Source: Limnohabitans sp. TEGF004
GTDB taxonomy: Bacteria > Pseudomonadota > Gammaproteobacteria > Burkholderiales > Burkholderiaceae_C
Length of the DNA: 64,000 nt
NCBI RefSeq assembly: GCF_027924965.1
Contig: NZ_AP027056.1
Location: forward strand, 1,798,001 to 1,862,000
Reading direction: 5' to 3'
Position numbers and translations under genes: made by a program
Part shown: positions 26,770 to 34,854 of the stretch, one piece after another
How positions within the stretch are numbered: the first letter of the stretch is position 1
Layout of the letters: each line of letters starts with the position of its first letter
Notes under the pieces: model-generated
What the model was told of the DNA's origin: nothing
What the model saw: only the letters and a program-made list of their open reading frames with translations
Databases searched by the model: none

Positions 26770-28101
26770 GTGACTGCCAATCGGCAGCCATCCCAAGAAA
26801 CCCGCCCCCAATCCGCGACAATCGATGCTCTACCGAACCACACCCTGCAAGCCAAGACTTTCTCTCTTCTCCCCATCGCCCTGGCCATCGCTGTGGGCAC
26901 CCTGTTGCCCAGCTCGGCGTCCTTCGCGGCCAAACACCCCGCTGCCGCCAAGCCTGCAGCGCACAAAAAGGCTGCGGCCGCCGCAGCCTCTGCAAACGCC
27001 CTGCCGCCTCTGGCCGCCCAGACGGCCCTGGCCGACAACCCGCCGGCGCTGCCTGCCAAGGCCTGGCTGCTGATGGACTTTGACTCCGGCGAGGTGCTGG
27101 CTTCGGCCAACGCCGACGAGCCGCTGCCCCCCGCATCGCTGACCAAGATGATGACCAGCTACATCGTCGAGCAAGCGCTGCGCTCAGGCAAGCTCAAGCA
27201 GACCGATCTGGTCACAGTCAGCCAGAACGCCTGGTGCCGCGGTTCGGGCACCGAGTCGTGCATGTACCTGCCGCTCAATAGCCAGGCCACCGTCATTGAC
27301 ATCCTGCGCGGCATTGTCATCCAGTCAGGCAACGATGCCTCCAAAGCGATTGCCGAACACATGGCCGGTTCAGAGGCCGGCTTTGCCAAGCTGATGAACG
27401 CCGAGGCCCAGCGCCTTGGTATGACGTACACCCAGTTCGTCAACCCTACGGGTCTGCCCGATCCGGAGCACAAGTCCTCCGCGCGTGACCTCGCCATACT
27501 GGCGCGCGCCATCATTCGCGACAGCGCCGAGTACTACCCCATCTACGCCGAACACGATTTCAAATACAACGGCATCAAGCAAGGCAACCGCAACGCCCTG
27601 CTCTACACCGACCCCACTGTGGACGGCCTCAAGACCGGCCACACCGCTGAGGCCGGTTATTGCCTGGTCACTTCGTCCAAGCGCAACGATATGCGCTTGA
27701 TCTCGGTCATCCTCAACACCCACAGCGCACAGGCACGAGCCGACCACACGCGCACGCTGCTCGGCTGGGGCTTTGGCAGCTTCGAAAAAGCTGTCCCGAT
27801 CCAGCCAGGTGCAGTGGTCACAACGGCCAAGGTGAGCTTTGGCAAGGCCGACACCGTGGGTGCGGTCCTGGGCGCGCCATGGATGCTTACCGTGCCACGC
27901 GGCCAGCAGGTGCAGGCCACGGTGAAACTGAAACCGGGCCTGGAAGCGCCCGTGGCCAAGGGCGCCGTGGTCGGCAAGGTGGTCGCCACCTCGAACGGCA
28001 AGCCGCTGGGCGAAACCCCGCTCGTGGCGCAGGCCGATGTGGAGCGCGCCGGTCTGTTGCTGCGCACATGGCAGTACGTGGCCAAGTGGTTCGGCAAGTG
28101 A
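26770..28101 (+). CDS. dacC: D-alanyl-D-alanine carboxypeptidase (PBP5/6 family)
   Basis: Up to 443 aa from a GTG at 26770; there is no in-frame ATG before the signal peptide (FSLLPIALAIAVGTLLPSSA), so the true start is unsure. A KHPAAA/AAAA low-complexity linker precedes the peptidase S11 domain with SLTK (123-126), SGND and KTGHT, and a C-terminal beta domain plus an amphipathic membrane anchor (LLLRTWQYVAKWF). It trims the terminal D-Ala of peptidoglycan stem peptides in the periplasm. The gene name is by family only. Confidence 0.88.
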   Translation: MTANRQPSQETRPQSATIDALPNHTLQAKTFSLLPIALAIAVGTLLPSSASFAAKHPAAAKPAAHKKAAAAAASANALPPLAAQTALADNPPALPAKAWLLMDFDSGEVLASANADEPLPPASLTKMMTSYIVEQALRSGKLKQTDLVTVSQNAWCRGSGTESCMYLPLNSQATVIDILRGIVIQSGNDASKAIAEHMAGSEAGFAKLMNAEAQRLGMTYTQFVNPTGLPDPEHKSSARDLAILARAIIRDSAEYYPIYAEHDFKYNGIKQGNRNALLYTDPTVDGLKTGHTAEAGYCLVTSSKRNDMRLISVILNTHSAQARADHTRTLLGWGFGSFEKAVPIQPGAVVTTAKVSFGKADTVGAVLGAPWMLTVPRGQQVQATVKLKPGLEAPVAKGAVVGKVVATSNGKPLGETPLVAQADVERAGLLLRTWQYVAKWFGK

Positions 28102-28429
28102 TGGCTTGAACGCAGCGGAGGGCTGACGCGGGGGACCTCTGCGGTCCCTTGGTTCTTAACGCATACCGACAGGCCACAGGCTGGCAGCTGAGGATATCGG
28201 CGTCGCAACGGGAACTATCGTTGGCTCAGACCTGCTGGCTGCTACCGGCCAGGAGCGGACGATGCAGTTACTGAATCAATCCAATATTTGGGCTGAGAGC
28301 GATCGGACAAGATTGAACAGCCGTATGATTTTGATCGCACAATCTCCTGTCTGAAGGACGGGTCTTGACGAGACTAGTTAGCTTGCGGAACCTGTCATTC
28401 TTCCCAATTTAAGACGCAAAGTTGCCTCG
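28102..28429. other. Intergenic stretch after dacC
   Basis: No gene is supported. The only structured element is GGGACC-TCTGC-GGTCCC (28132-28148), followed by TTGGTTCTT. Upstream of the next tetR gene the DNA becomes AT-richer, as expected for a promoter, but I could not choose boxes with confidence. Confidence 0.5.
28132..28148 (+). terminator. Weak hairpin after dacC
   Basis: A six-base-pair perfect stem with a five-base loop 31 bp after the dacC stop, followed by a T-containing but mixed tail. It is a possible but weak intrinsic terminator. Confidence 0.35.
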
Positions 28430-29095
28430 ATGCCCTCTCCTAGCCGCGATAAGCCTGACCGACGTCGAGGTCGCCCACCTGCTTCGCAAGCCGGTCAGTT
28501 TGATGAACGCATCTTGCTGGTGGCAACGTCTTTGTTCCTTGAGAGGGGTTTTGGTCGCACCACTTTGGATCTGGTGGCACAGCACGCTGAGGTGGGTAAG
28601 TCCAGCCTATACGCCCGCTATCCCAGCAAGGGCGATTTGTTCGCTGCGGTGGTCAGTCTTTCTATCCAGACGATGTTTGACCACATGGCACCAGTGCCCC
28701 AGGGGCTGAATCTGGGTCAACGCTTGCAGGCGGTTGGTGAGGCACTGATTGACGGTATGTTGCACCCGCGTTGTGTGGCGTTCATGCGCATCACGGCAGC
28801 AGAGGCCGATAACTTCCCCGACCTTGCGCTGATGGCCTACCAAGTCAGTTTTGATGGATCTGTCGCTTACGTGTTGAAGGGGCTCAGAGCCGCGAACCAC
28901 GGCGCTGCCGACCCAGCTCTGATCAAGTTGGCCCAGCGCTTTGTGGAGTTGGCGGTTCAGCCGCTGTCTTTTCAGGCAGCATTCGGCATAGACCACGCCC
29001 AGCTTCGGATGCGTTCTTCACAGTGCGTGCAAGACGCCATCGAATTACTGCAAGAGAAAATCGCCGTGGCTAACGAAGGACAAGCCATCACATAA
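28430..29095 (+). CDS. TetR-family transcriptional regulator
   Basis: A protein of 221 aa. After a basic N-terminus (RDKPDRRRGRPP) the HTH reads TTLDLVAQHAEVGKSSLYAR. The C-terminal domain resembles the AcrR-type ligand domains. A 14-bp palindrome follows the stop codon and precedes the photolyase gene, so the protein may control the downstream gene. No efflux pump is adjacent. Confidence 0.85.
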   Translation: MPSPSRDKPDRRRGRPPASQAGQFDERILLVATSLFLERGFGRTTLDLVAQHAEVGKSSLYARYPSKGDLFAAVVSLSIQTMFDHMAPVPQGLNLGQRLQAVGEALIDGMLHPRCVAFMRITAAEADNFPDLALMAYQVSFDGSVAYVLKGLRAANHGAADPALIKLAQRFVELAVQPLSFQAAFGIDHAQLRMRSSQCVQDAIELLQEKIAVANEGQAIT

Positions 29096-29096
29096 A

Positions 29097-29110
29097 GGAC
29101 GAATTCGTCC
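29097..29110. promoter_or_regulatory. Palindrome between tetR and the photolyase gene
   Basis: GGACGAATTCGTCC is a perfect 14-bp dyad immediately after the tetR stop. It is a plausible TetR-type operator for the downstream gene, although short palindromes of this size do arise by chance. Confidence 0.45.
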
Positions 29111-29154
29111 ATTATTGTTAGACTGCGGATCTTTGACATTAATGGAGATCCTTC

Positions 29155-29247
29155 ATGTGTGCCTTGCCACCCCTAATGCGGCTAGAGCCATGCGAGTCGG
29201 CAATCGCATTTTGGGCGTCAATTTTCTGCCCACCCGGCGAGGCCTGA
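29155..29247 (+). CDS. Possible 30-aa upstream ORF
   Basis: An ATG with a well-placed GGAGA reads MCALPPLMRLEPCESAIAFW and ends with TGA 10 bases before the photolyase ATG. It may be a leader peptide or chance. No homolog is recognised. Confidence 0.2.
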   Translation: MCALPPLMRLEPCESAIAFWASIFCPPGEA

Positions 29248-29257
29248 CTTGTCGCTG

Positions 29258-30793
29258 ATGACCCCATCGGGTCCACCACAGGTGGTCTGGTTCAAACGCG
29301 ACCTGCGTGTGAAAGACCATGCGGCGCTCGCTCGCGCCACAGCCGCGGGGCCGGTGTTGTGCGTCTATGCCGTTGAGCTTGAGCACTGGCAGCAACCTTG
29401 CACCAGTGATCGGCAATGGCAGTTTGTACGCGAATGCCTGCTGAGTCTGGACGCGCAACTCCAATCGCTGGGCACCGCGTTGGAAATTCACGTTACGCCA
29501 ATCATCCAGATGTTGGATGCGCTGTACCAGCGGCTGGGCCCGTTCACGCTGCACAGCCACCAGGAAACCGGCGGTCTTTGGACCTATGCACGAGACCGTG
29601 CGGTTGCCGCTTGGTGCCGTGACCATGGTGTGCGTTGGCACGAGTACCCACAGAGCGGGGTGGTTCGTCCTGTATCGCGCCGTGGTCGGCGATTCAAGGA
29701 GCATTGGGATGCCTGGGTCGCAGCGCCTTTGGAGCGCTTGCCAGACCATCTCTCCTGGATCGAGCCTGCCGAGGGTCAATCGGTGCTGCGGCTGCCGACG
29801 GCCATCAAGGCCGACCCTTTGCCGTGCGCAGGAAGGCAAAGGGGCGGCTTGCAGCCTGCGCATGAACTGCTCGACAGCTTTTTGGCCAGTCGTGGGCAAG
29901 GCTACGGGGCCAACATGAGTTCCCCTATCAGTGCCGAGCAGGGATGCTCGCGCCTGAGCCCACACATCGCTCACGGAAGCCTCAGTCTGCGCCAGATCGC
30001 ACAGACCATGCTGCAGGCCCGCGAAGCCGCGCCACGGACGCACTGGCATCGCCAACTCCACAGTTATGTAACGCGGCTCTGGTGGCATTGCTACGCGCTG
30101 CAGGTGCTGGAAAACCAGCCGGAAATGGAGCGCCAAGCATTGGTGCCTGAAATGGAGCAACTGTCGCGCCCCATGGACATGGCGCGTTTCGATGCATGGC
30201 GGCTCGGCCGCACAGGTTGGCCGATGGTTGACGCCTGCATGCGACTCCTTCACCACCACGGTTGGCTCAACTTCCGCATGCGCGCCATGCTGGTGACGGT
30301 GGCCACGCACACCCTGTCCTTGCCGTGGCGGCCTGTGGCCGATTGGTTGTCGCAGATGTTCGTCGACTTCGAGCCAGGCATCCACTACACCCAAATCCAG
30401 ATGCACAGTTGCATGGCGGCCAGCCCGGTGCTGCGCCTGTACAACCCGGTCACGCAAGCGCGCGAGTTGGACCCGCAGGGTGAGTTCGTGCGCCGTTGGG
30501 TGCCTGAGCTGGCGGCGGTGCCCGGCGAGTGGATCGTCATGCCCTGGGCCATGCCCGCGACGTTGCGGCATCGGTTTGGCTTGGAAGGCGCGAACGACTA
30601 CCCGGTTCCCTTGGTCGACTTCGAGCAAATGCACCGCGCCGTCAAGGCCGAGATCGCCGCGTTGCGGTCTAGTCTAGGTTTGCAGGCGGCCCCTGGTTTC
30701 AACGAACGGTCCCGACAGGGGGCAAGCAGTCAGCGCACACCTGCACCAAAGCAGGTGAACGTCAAGCCATCTACGCAGATCAGTCTTTTCTAA
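29258..30793 (+). CDS. Photolyase/cryptochrome family flavoprotein
   Basis: About 511 aa from the ATG at 29258 (a TTG lies three codons earlier). The N-terminal Rossmann photolyase domain starts VVWFKRDLRVKDHAAL; the C-terminal FAD-binding helical domain has RLSPHIAHGSLS, GRTGWPMVDACMR and LNFRMRAML. The active-site stretch FEPGIHYTQIQMHS is followed by CMAASPVLRLYNP where most relatives have GTTGIN before the RIYNP motif. It would repair UV lesions or act as a light sensor; the changed loop leaves this open. Confidence 0.85.
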   Translation: MTPSGPPQVVWFKRDLRVKDHAALARATAAGPVLCVYAVELEHWQQPCTSDRQWQFVRECLLSLDAQLQSLGTALEIHVTPIIQMLDALYQRLGPFTLHSHQETGGLWTYARDRAVAAWCRDHGVRWHEYPQSGVVRPVSRRGRRFKEHWDAWVAAPLERLPDHLSWIEPAEGQSVLRLPTAIKADPLPCAGRQRGGLQPAHELLDSFLASRGQGYGANMSSPISAEQGCSRLSPHIAHGSLSLRQIAQTMLQAREAAPRTHWHRQLHSYVTRLWWHCYALQVLENQPEMERQALVPEMEQLSRPMDMARFDAWRLGRTGWPMVDACMRLLHHHGWLNFRMRAMLVTVATHTLSLPWRPVADWLSQMFVDFEPGIHYTQIQMHSCMAASPVLRLYNPVTQARELDPQGEFVRRWVPELAAVPGEWIVMPWAMPATLRHRFGLEGANDYPVPLVDFEQMHRAVKAEIAALRSSLGLQAAPGFNERSRQGASSQRTPAPKQVNVKPSTQISLF

Positions 30794-30832
30794 CTTCACG
30801 ACGACGCACAAGTGCGACCAAGGCAGCCATCA

Positions 30833-31519
30833 ATGAAATTTTCAAGCCAAACACTCCCATTTCTAACCGAAGCTGGCCAACAAACCGACCCGAACTGGTT
30901 GGAGGAAAACCAAGCTGCTTAAGAAGCCAATGTCAGGGGGCCATTTATTGACCTTGCCGAGAGGCTAAAGACGGCACTTCAGCCAAGCGTGCCGGACTAC
31001 CACTTCCCGGTCAAAGGGATCGGCAGGATCAAAAAGACCGCCAACCACATCGTCAGCGGTGGCCCTTGCTGCAAAGACTGGCTGTCCATTTCCATTTCCA
31101 AGCCGTCGGAGTCTCGCTTTGAGCGCAACCCGCATTTGTTTTTTGGCATCCTTCCCAACATCCCGCCTTATAGGAGCGTCGTGGTGGCGGGTGGGCTTTT
31201 TATGCCATCGGGTCCACAGCTGAAAAAAGTGAGGAACGCCATCGCACACAATGCCCAACCGTTTCACGCATTGTTTGCCGATCCTGCATTCAAGGCGCGC
31301 TTTGAGAGCGACTTTTCACGCGAGGAAGTTGCTTCCCGTCCGCCACGGGGGTTCGATCCAGACCATCCGGATATGGCGTGGTTGAAACTCAAAAGATTTT
31401 TGGTGGTGAAGAAACTCAGCAACACCGAGTTCATTTCCCAGGGCCTGGTGCCGGCGCTGGTGGAGGACTACAAGCAGCTGATCCGCCTCAATCGTTTGCT
31501 CGAAGATGCACTCACGTAG
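30833..31519 (+). pseudogene. DUF2461 protein interrupted by one stop codon
   Basis: The frame starting MKFSSQTLPFLTEAGQQTD is closed by TAA at 30920-30922 after 29 codons. The same frame then continues with EANVRGPFIDLAERL and the rest of a DUF2461 protein (KGIGRIKKTANHIV, FFGILPNIPPYRSVVVAG, WLKLKRFLVVKKLSN) to 31519. Only that codon (probably once a tyrosine TAC/TAT) breaks the gene. Translation could restart near 30989 and give 176 aa, but the ferredoxin-like family fold would be incomplete. The function of the family is unknown. Confidence 0.85.
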
Positions 31520-32181
31520 TCTTCGCCGACTATCTTCTACATTCATCTGTGGAGTGCGATCCTGAACTTTGGGCCGGTTAGTTTTTCAACTAAAACCAGT
31601 CAACGAAGAATGCAGGTGAGGTCTGTTGCAGTGGCTGCTCGTAAGCGAAAGCTCAAACTTGGATGCCAGATGCGACTGGCTGCAATGGGTCGAAACCGCC
31701 AGTACAGGCAGTCGAAGAACGGTCGGTGAATTCGCGTTTGTCGTGTAACTCACTGCCTAGGACTGCATTACCCCTCATAGCCGCCACTCAATGTAGCCCC
31801 ATCCACCAAAACGAAGAGCCGCTTTGTGGCATTAATGTTGTCGTGCCTTGCTGCGTCAGCCGACTGCAATCGCTGCTAAGCGGTCATGAGCACCACGAAG
31901 TCCAACCTCGGATTTAGGTCGAAACCGCACCTAAAACTCTTGGTACAAAAATTTCTCATTGTTGCCTTTAAGTCCCCTTTGCCCGGCCAATCAGAAGGTC
32001 AAACTCGTCAACTCAAACCCGCATAAATGCTGGACTCAGCTCATGGACACGTCCACAAGCTTGGAGAGAAAAGAGAGAGAAATTCACCTGTAGCGACCAG
32101 AAACCACGGAAACGTGACCGCGTGTGTCCACAAGCAATGAGCCGAAAGCCCGCAAAGACAGGGCTTTGAAGCAAAGAAAAA
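31520..32181. other. Intergenic stretch before ssrA
   Basis: About 660 bp without a supported gene. Short frames (31663-31917 plus, 32013-32246 minus) show no motifs, and the latter overlaps the end of ssrA. Nothing else stood out except the terminator at its right edge. Confidence 0.5.
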
Positions 32182-32207
32182 GGGGGACAGAGAAAGTTCT
32201 GTCCCCC
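32182..32207 (-). terminator. Terminator of ssrA
   Basis: GGGGGACAGA and TCTGTCCCCC form a perfect 10-bp stem around GAAAGT. On the minus strand the tail is CTTTTTCTTTGC. It lies directly after the tmRNA 3' end. Confidence 0.85.
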
Positions 32208-32212
32208 ATATA

Positions 32213-32587
32213 TGGTGGAGCTGGCGGGATTTGAACCCGCGTCCACAAGCCTTTTTCGTACAGTTCTACATGTGTAGTCGTCTGATTTGAGTCTCGCCGT
32301 GTGCGTCGCGCAGCGACACGCTACGCACCCAGCCAGTACCCTTTTTTCTCACACCACCTCAAGGTACCCGAGGTGATGCCAGCCTATATGTTTTCCCTTG
32401 CAGCTAGGAAGTCTTGCGACCCCCTAACCCAGCCTATCGGCCAACTGTTGCAAGGCTCACCGGATTAAGCGGCGAGTGCGAAACGTTCGTCGTTTGCAGT
32501 TAGTTTTTTTTCCGAAGATTAACGAGGATCAGAACCTCGACATGCCCTGCCACGCGTCCGAACCCATGTCGAAACCAGTGCAGCCCC
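32213..32587 (-). ncRNA. ssrA: tmRNA (ssrA)
   Basis: The 5' end GGGGCTG pairs with the CAGCTCC before the encoded ACCA 3' end, and a T-arm-like GGTTCAAATCCCGCC precedes it, giving the alanine tRNA-like half. The tag frame at 32465-32497 reads ANDERFALAA-stop, a typical betaproteobacterial degradation tag. The length of 375 nt is normal. With SmpB it rescues stalled ribosomes and marks the product for proteolysis. Confidence 0.97.
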
Positions 32588-32599
32588 AAGTCTCGTATT

Positions 32600-33265
32600 T
32601 TAGGCCTCTGCCAGCAATTGCAAGAGCTTATTTGGTGAATCAACAGATAAATCTGCACCCCAGGTGCTGACATCGGTCTTTTCGCCCAAATATCCGTAGG
32701 TGGCAGCCACGGTAGGCATGCCTGCGGCTCGACCTGCAGCAATGTCACGCTCGTCGTCACCCACATACAAACACACCTCGGGCGGCAAGGCCAAACGGCG
32801 GGCTGCTTCAAACAAGGGTTCGGGATGCGGTTTGGGGTGCGGTGTGGTGTCGCCGCTCACGATAGCGCGCGCACTTGCAAACAAGGGCATGGCGGCTGTG
32901 AGCGGATCCGTAAAACGCGCCATTTTGTTGGTCACCACGCCCCAAGGCATTTGGCGCAGTTGAAGATGCTCAATCAAATCGTCCACGCCGTCAAACACAT
33001 AGGTGCGCACGGTCATGGCGGCTTCGTAGTTGGCAAAGAACTCTTCGCGCATGGCCATGAAGCCTTGGTGTTCGGGCGTCATGTCAAACGCGACCTTCAA
33101 CATGCCACGTGCACCAGCACCCGCCAAAGGACGGTACAACTCGTAGGGGAGTGACGGCATACCGCGGTCGGTACGCATTTTGTCAGCAGCTGCGCCAAGG
33201 TCAGGAGCACTATCAATCAAGGTTCCGTCCAAATCGAACAGCACCGCTCGGATATGTTTCAGCAT
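32600..33265 (-). CDS. gph: Phosphoglycolate phosphatase (HAD family)
   Basis: A protein of 221 aa from the ATG at 33265, which overlaps the ubiG stop by one base (a GTG directly before is possible). HAD motifs are complete: FDLDGTLIDS with both aspartates, a VVTNK region and VGDDERDIAAGRAAGM. It hydrolyses 2-phosphoglycolate formed during DNA repair or by oxygenase side reactions. The ubiG-gph order is usual in betaproteobacteria. The gene lies just upstream of ssrA on the same strand. Confidence 0.92.
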   Translation of the reverse strand: MLKHIRAVLFDLDGTLIDSAPDLGAAADKMRTDRGMPSLPYELYRPLAGAGARGMLKVAFDMTPEHQGFMAMREEFFANYEAAMTVRTYVFDGVDDLIEHLQLRQMPWGVVTNKMARFTDPLTAAMPLFASARAIVSGDTTPHPKPHPEPLFEAARRLALPPEVCLYVGDDERDIAAGRAAGMPTVAATYGYLGEKTDVSTWGADLSVDSPNKLLQLLAEA

Positions 33266-33984
33266 CACAGAGGCCTTTGCGTTGCAACCATGTAGTTGAC
33301 GCTGGTGTCACCACTCAACCAGTAGCGACGAGTGAGCGGGTTGTATTCCATTCCACGGGTGTGTTGCCACTCAAGGCCGGCTTCGCGGCAATCACGCGCC
33401 AGCTCGCTGGGACGGATGAACTTGGCGTACTCGTGCGTGCCACGGGGCAGCAGGTTCAACACGTACTCCGCCCCCACGATGGCAAACAAAAACGATTTGG
33501 CATTGCGGTTGAGCGTGGAAAAAAACACATGACCACCGGGCTTCACCAATTGGGCGCACGCACGCACAATGGACGACGGATCTGGCACGTGCTCCAGCAT
33601 CTCCATGCAGGTGACCACATCAAAACTGGCAGGCTGCTCAACAGCCAAAGCTTCTACGGCCACTTCGCGGTACTGCACATTGAGCGTTTGCGCTTCCAAA
33701 GCGTGCAGTTGCGCCACCTTGAGCGACTTGGTCGCCAAATCAATGCCCAAAGCGTGGGCACCAGAACGCGCCATGGCATCAGTCAAAATGCCACCACCAC
33801 AGCCAACGTCCAACACTTTTTTGCCTTGCAAAGGCGTAATGCCATTGATCCAATCCAAACGCAATGGATTGATTTGGTGCAAAGGGCGAAACTCGCTCTC
33901 GGGGTCCCACCAGCGGTGGGCGAGGTCTGAAAATTTGGCCAATTCGGCAGGATCGGCGTTGGTGTGCGTGGCTGTTTGATGCAT
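33265..33984 (-). CDS. ubiG: Ubiquinone biosynthesis O-methyltransferase
   Basis: A protein of 239 aa (E. coli 240). The SAM site reads [20 protein letters not shown], with [11 protein letters not shown] and the UbiG-specific [13 protein letters not shown]. It catalyses both O-methylation steps of ubiquinone synthesis in the cytoplasm at the membrane. It overlaps gph by TGATG, so the two genes are translated from one message. Confidence 0.95.
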   Translation of the reverse strand: MHQTATHTNADPAELAKFSDLAHRWWDPESEFRPLHQINPLRLDWINGITPLQGKKVLDVGCGGGILTDAMARSGAHALGIDLATKSLKVAQLHALEAQTLNVQYREVAVEALAVEQPASFDVVTCMEMLEHVPDPSSIVRACAQLVKPGGHVFFSTLNRNAKSFLFAIVGAEYVLNLLPRGTHEYAKFIRPSELARDCREAGLEWQHTRGMEYNPLTRRYWLSGDTSVNYMVATQRPL

Positions 33985-34010
33985 GGTCTGTATTGTCGTT
34001 CAACCAAAAA

Positions 34011-34034
34011 GAAACCCCGCCGAGGCGGGGTTTC
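34011..34034. terminator. Bidirectional terminator between ubiG and the ompA-like gene
   Basis: GAAACCCCGC-CGAG-GCGGGGTTTC is a perfect 10-bp stem with A-tract before and T-tract after, so it can end transcripts on either strand. The gene it mainly serves is the OmpA-family gene ending at 34054. Confidence 0.88.
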
Positions 34035-34053
34035 TTTTTTAGATCAAGTCAGA

Positions 34054-34638
34054 TCAGTTCTTGCGGGTACCCACAACTTCGATCTCAACACGACGGTTCT
34101 TAGCGCGACCTTCTTTGGTCTTGTTGTCAGCAACAGGTTGCTTCTCGCCTTTACCTTCGGTGTAGATGCGGTTTTTCTCGATGCCCTTAGAGACCAAGTA
34201 AGCCTTCACAGCTTCAGCGCGACGCACTGACAATTTTTGGTTGTAAGCGTCAGAGCCGATAGAGTCAGTGTGACCCACAGCAATGATGACTTCCAAGTTA
34301 ATGCCCTTGACTTTGGACACCAAGTCGTCCAACTTGGCCTTACCTGCAGGCTTGACCACCGACTTGTCGAAGTCAAAGAATGCGTCAGCAGCATAAGTCA
34401 CTTTAGAAGCAGCGGCTACGGGAGCGGCAGCAGGAGCTTTTGGAGCGGCAGCAACAGCGCCGTCACAGCCAGGAGCTGCAGTAGCAGGTGTCCAGTTGGC
34501 ATCACGCCAGCACAAACCTGTGGAGTTTTTCCACACGTCGCCAGAAGCATTGCGCCAGTTGTCAACGTTTTGAGCCATAGCAGCAGTTGCCAAAGCAGCG
34601 GTAGCAACAAAAGCTGCCAAGTTCTTCAAATTTTTCAT
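34054..34638 (-). CDS. OmpA-family peptidoglycan-associated outer-membrane protein
   Basis: A protein of 194 aa. A signal peptide (FVATAALATAAMAQ) is followed by a Trp/Cys-containing segment (NWRNASGDVWKNSTGLCWRD), an Ala/Pro linker and a C-terminal OmpA domain with VGHTDSIGSDAYNQKLSVRR and GKGEKQPVADN, which binds peptidoglycan. There is no full eight-strand barrel in this length, so it is a short betaproteobacterial OmpA/Pal-like type. It is probably strongly expressed, with its own terminator. Confidence 0.92.
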   Translation of the reverse strand: MKNLKNLAAFVATAALATAAMAQNVDNWRNASGDVWKNSTGLCWRDANWTPATAAPGCDGAVAAAPKAPAAAPVAAASKVTYAADAFFDFDKSVVKPAGKAKLDDLVSKVKGINLEVIIAVGHTDSIGSDAYNQKLSVRRAEAVKAYLVSKGIEKNRIYTEGKGEKQPVADNKTKEGRAKNRRVEIEVVGTRKN

Positions 34639-34854
34639 GATTCACCTCTGAGGGATTTATAAGCCGCAGACCACTCTGCGAATTCAGGCAGTCAAGGCAT
34701 GCTTACCTGTGACGCTTAGAAATATTGTGCCATATCCAAAACACCTAACTTCTACTCATCACCAGGTAAGTCAAAAGTTGTTGCATAGCTGCCACAAGTA
34801 GGCCACCTACTTATCAGCCTAAAATGTTCGGTTTCCTGCTTTACGGCCTCTTTC

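Noticed and set aside
24621..27146. 841-aa reading of the fabG4-like frame
   Set aside because: The extra N-terminal part runs through the operator and the divergent tetR gene. The ATG at 26021 has the ribosome site.
29153..30634. 493-aa open frame opposite the photolyase gene
   Set aside because: Antisense shadow; the plus-strand product has photolyase motifs throughout.
34777..34789. TTGCATAGCTGCC near gyrA resembles the MarR operator core
   Set aside because: Only a partial match without the flanking bases and far from the MarR genes; likely chance.
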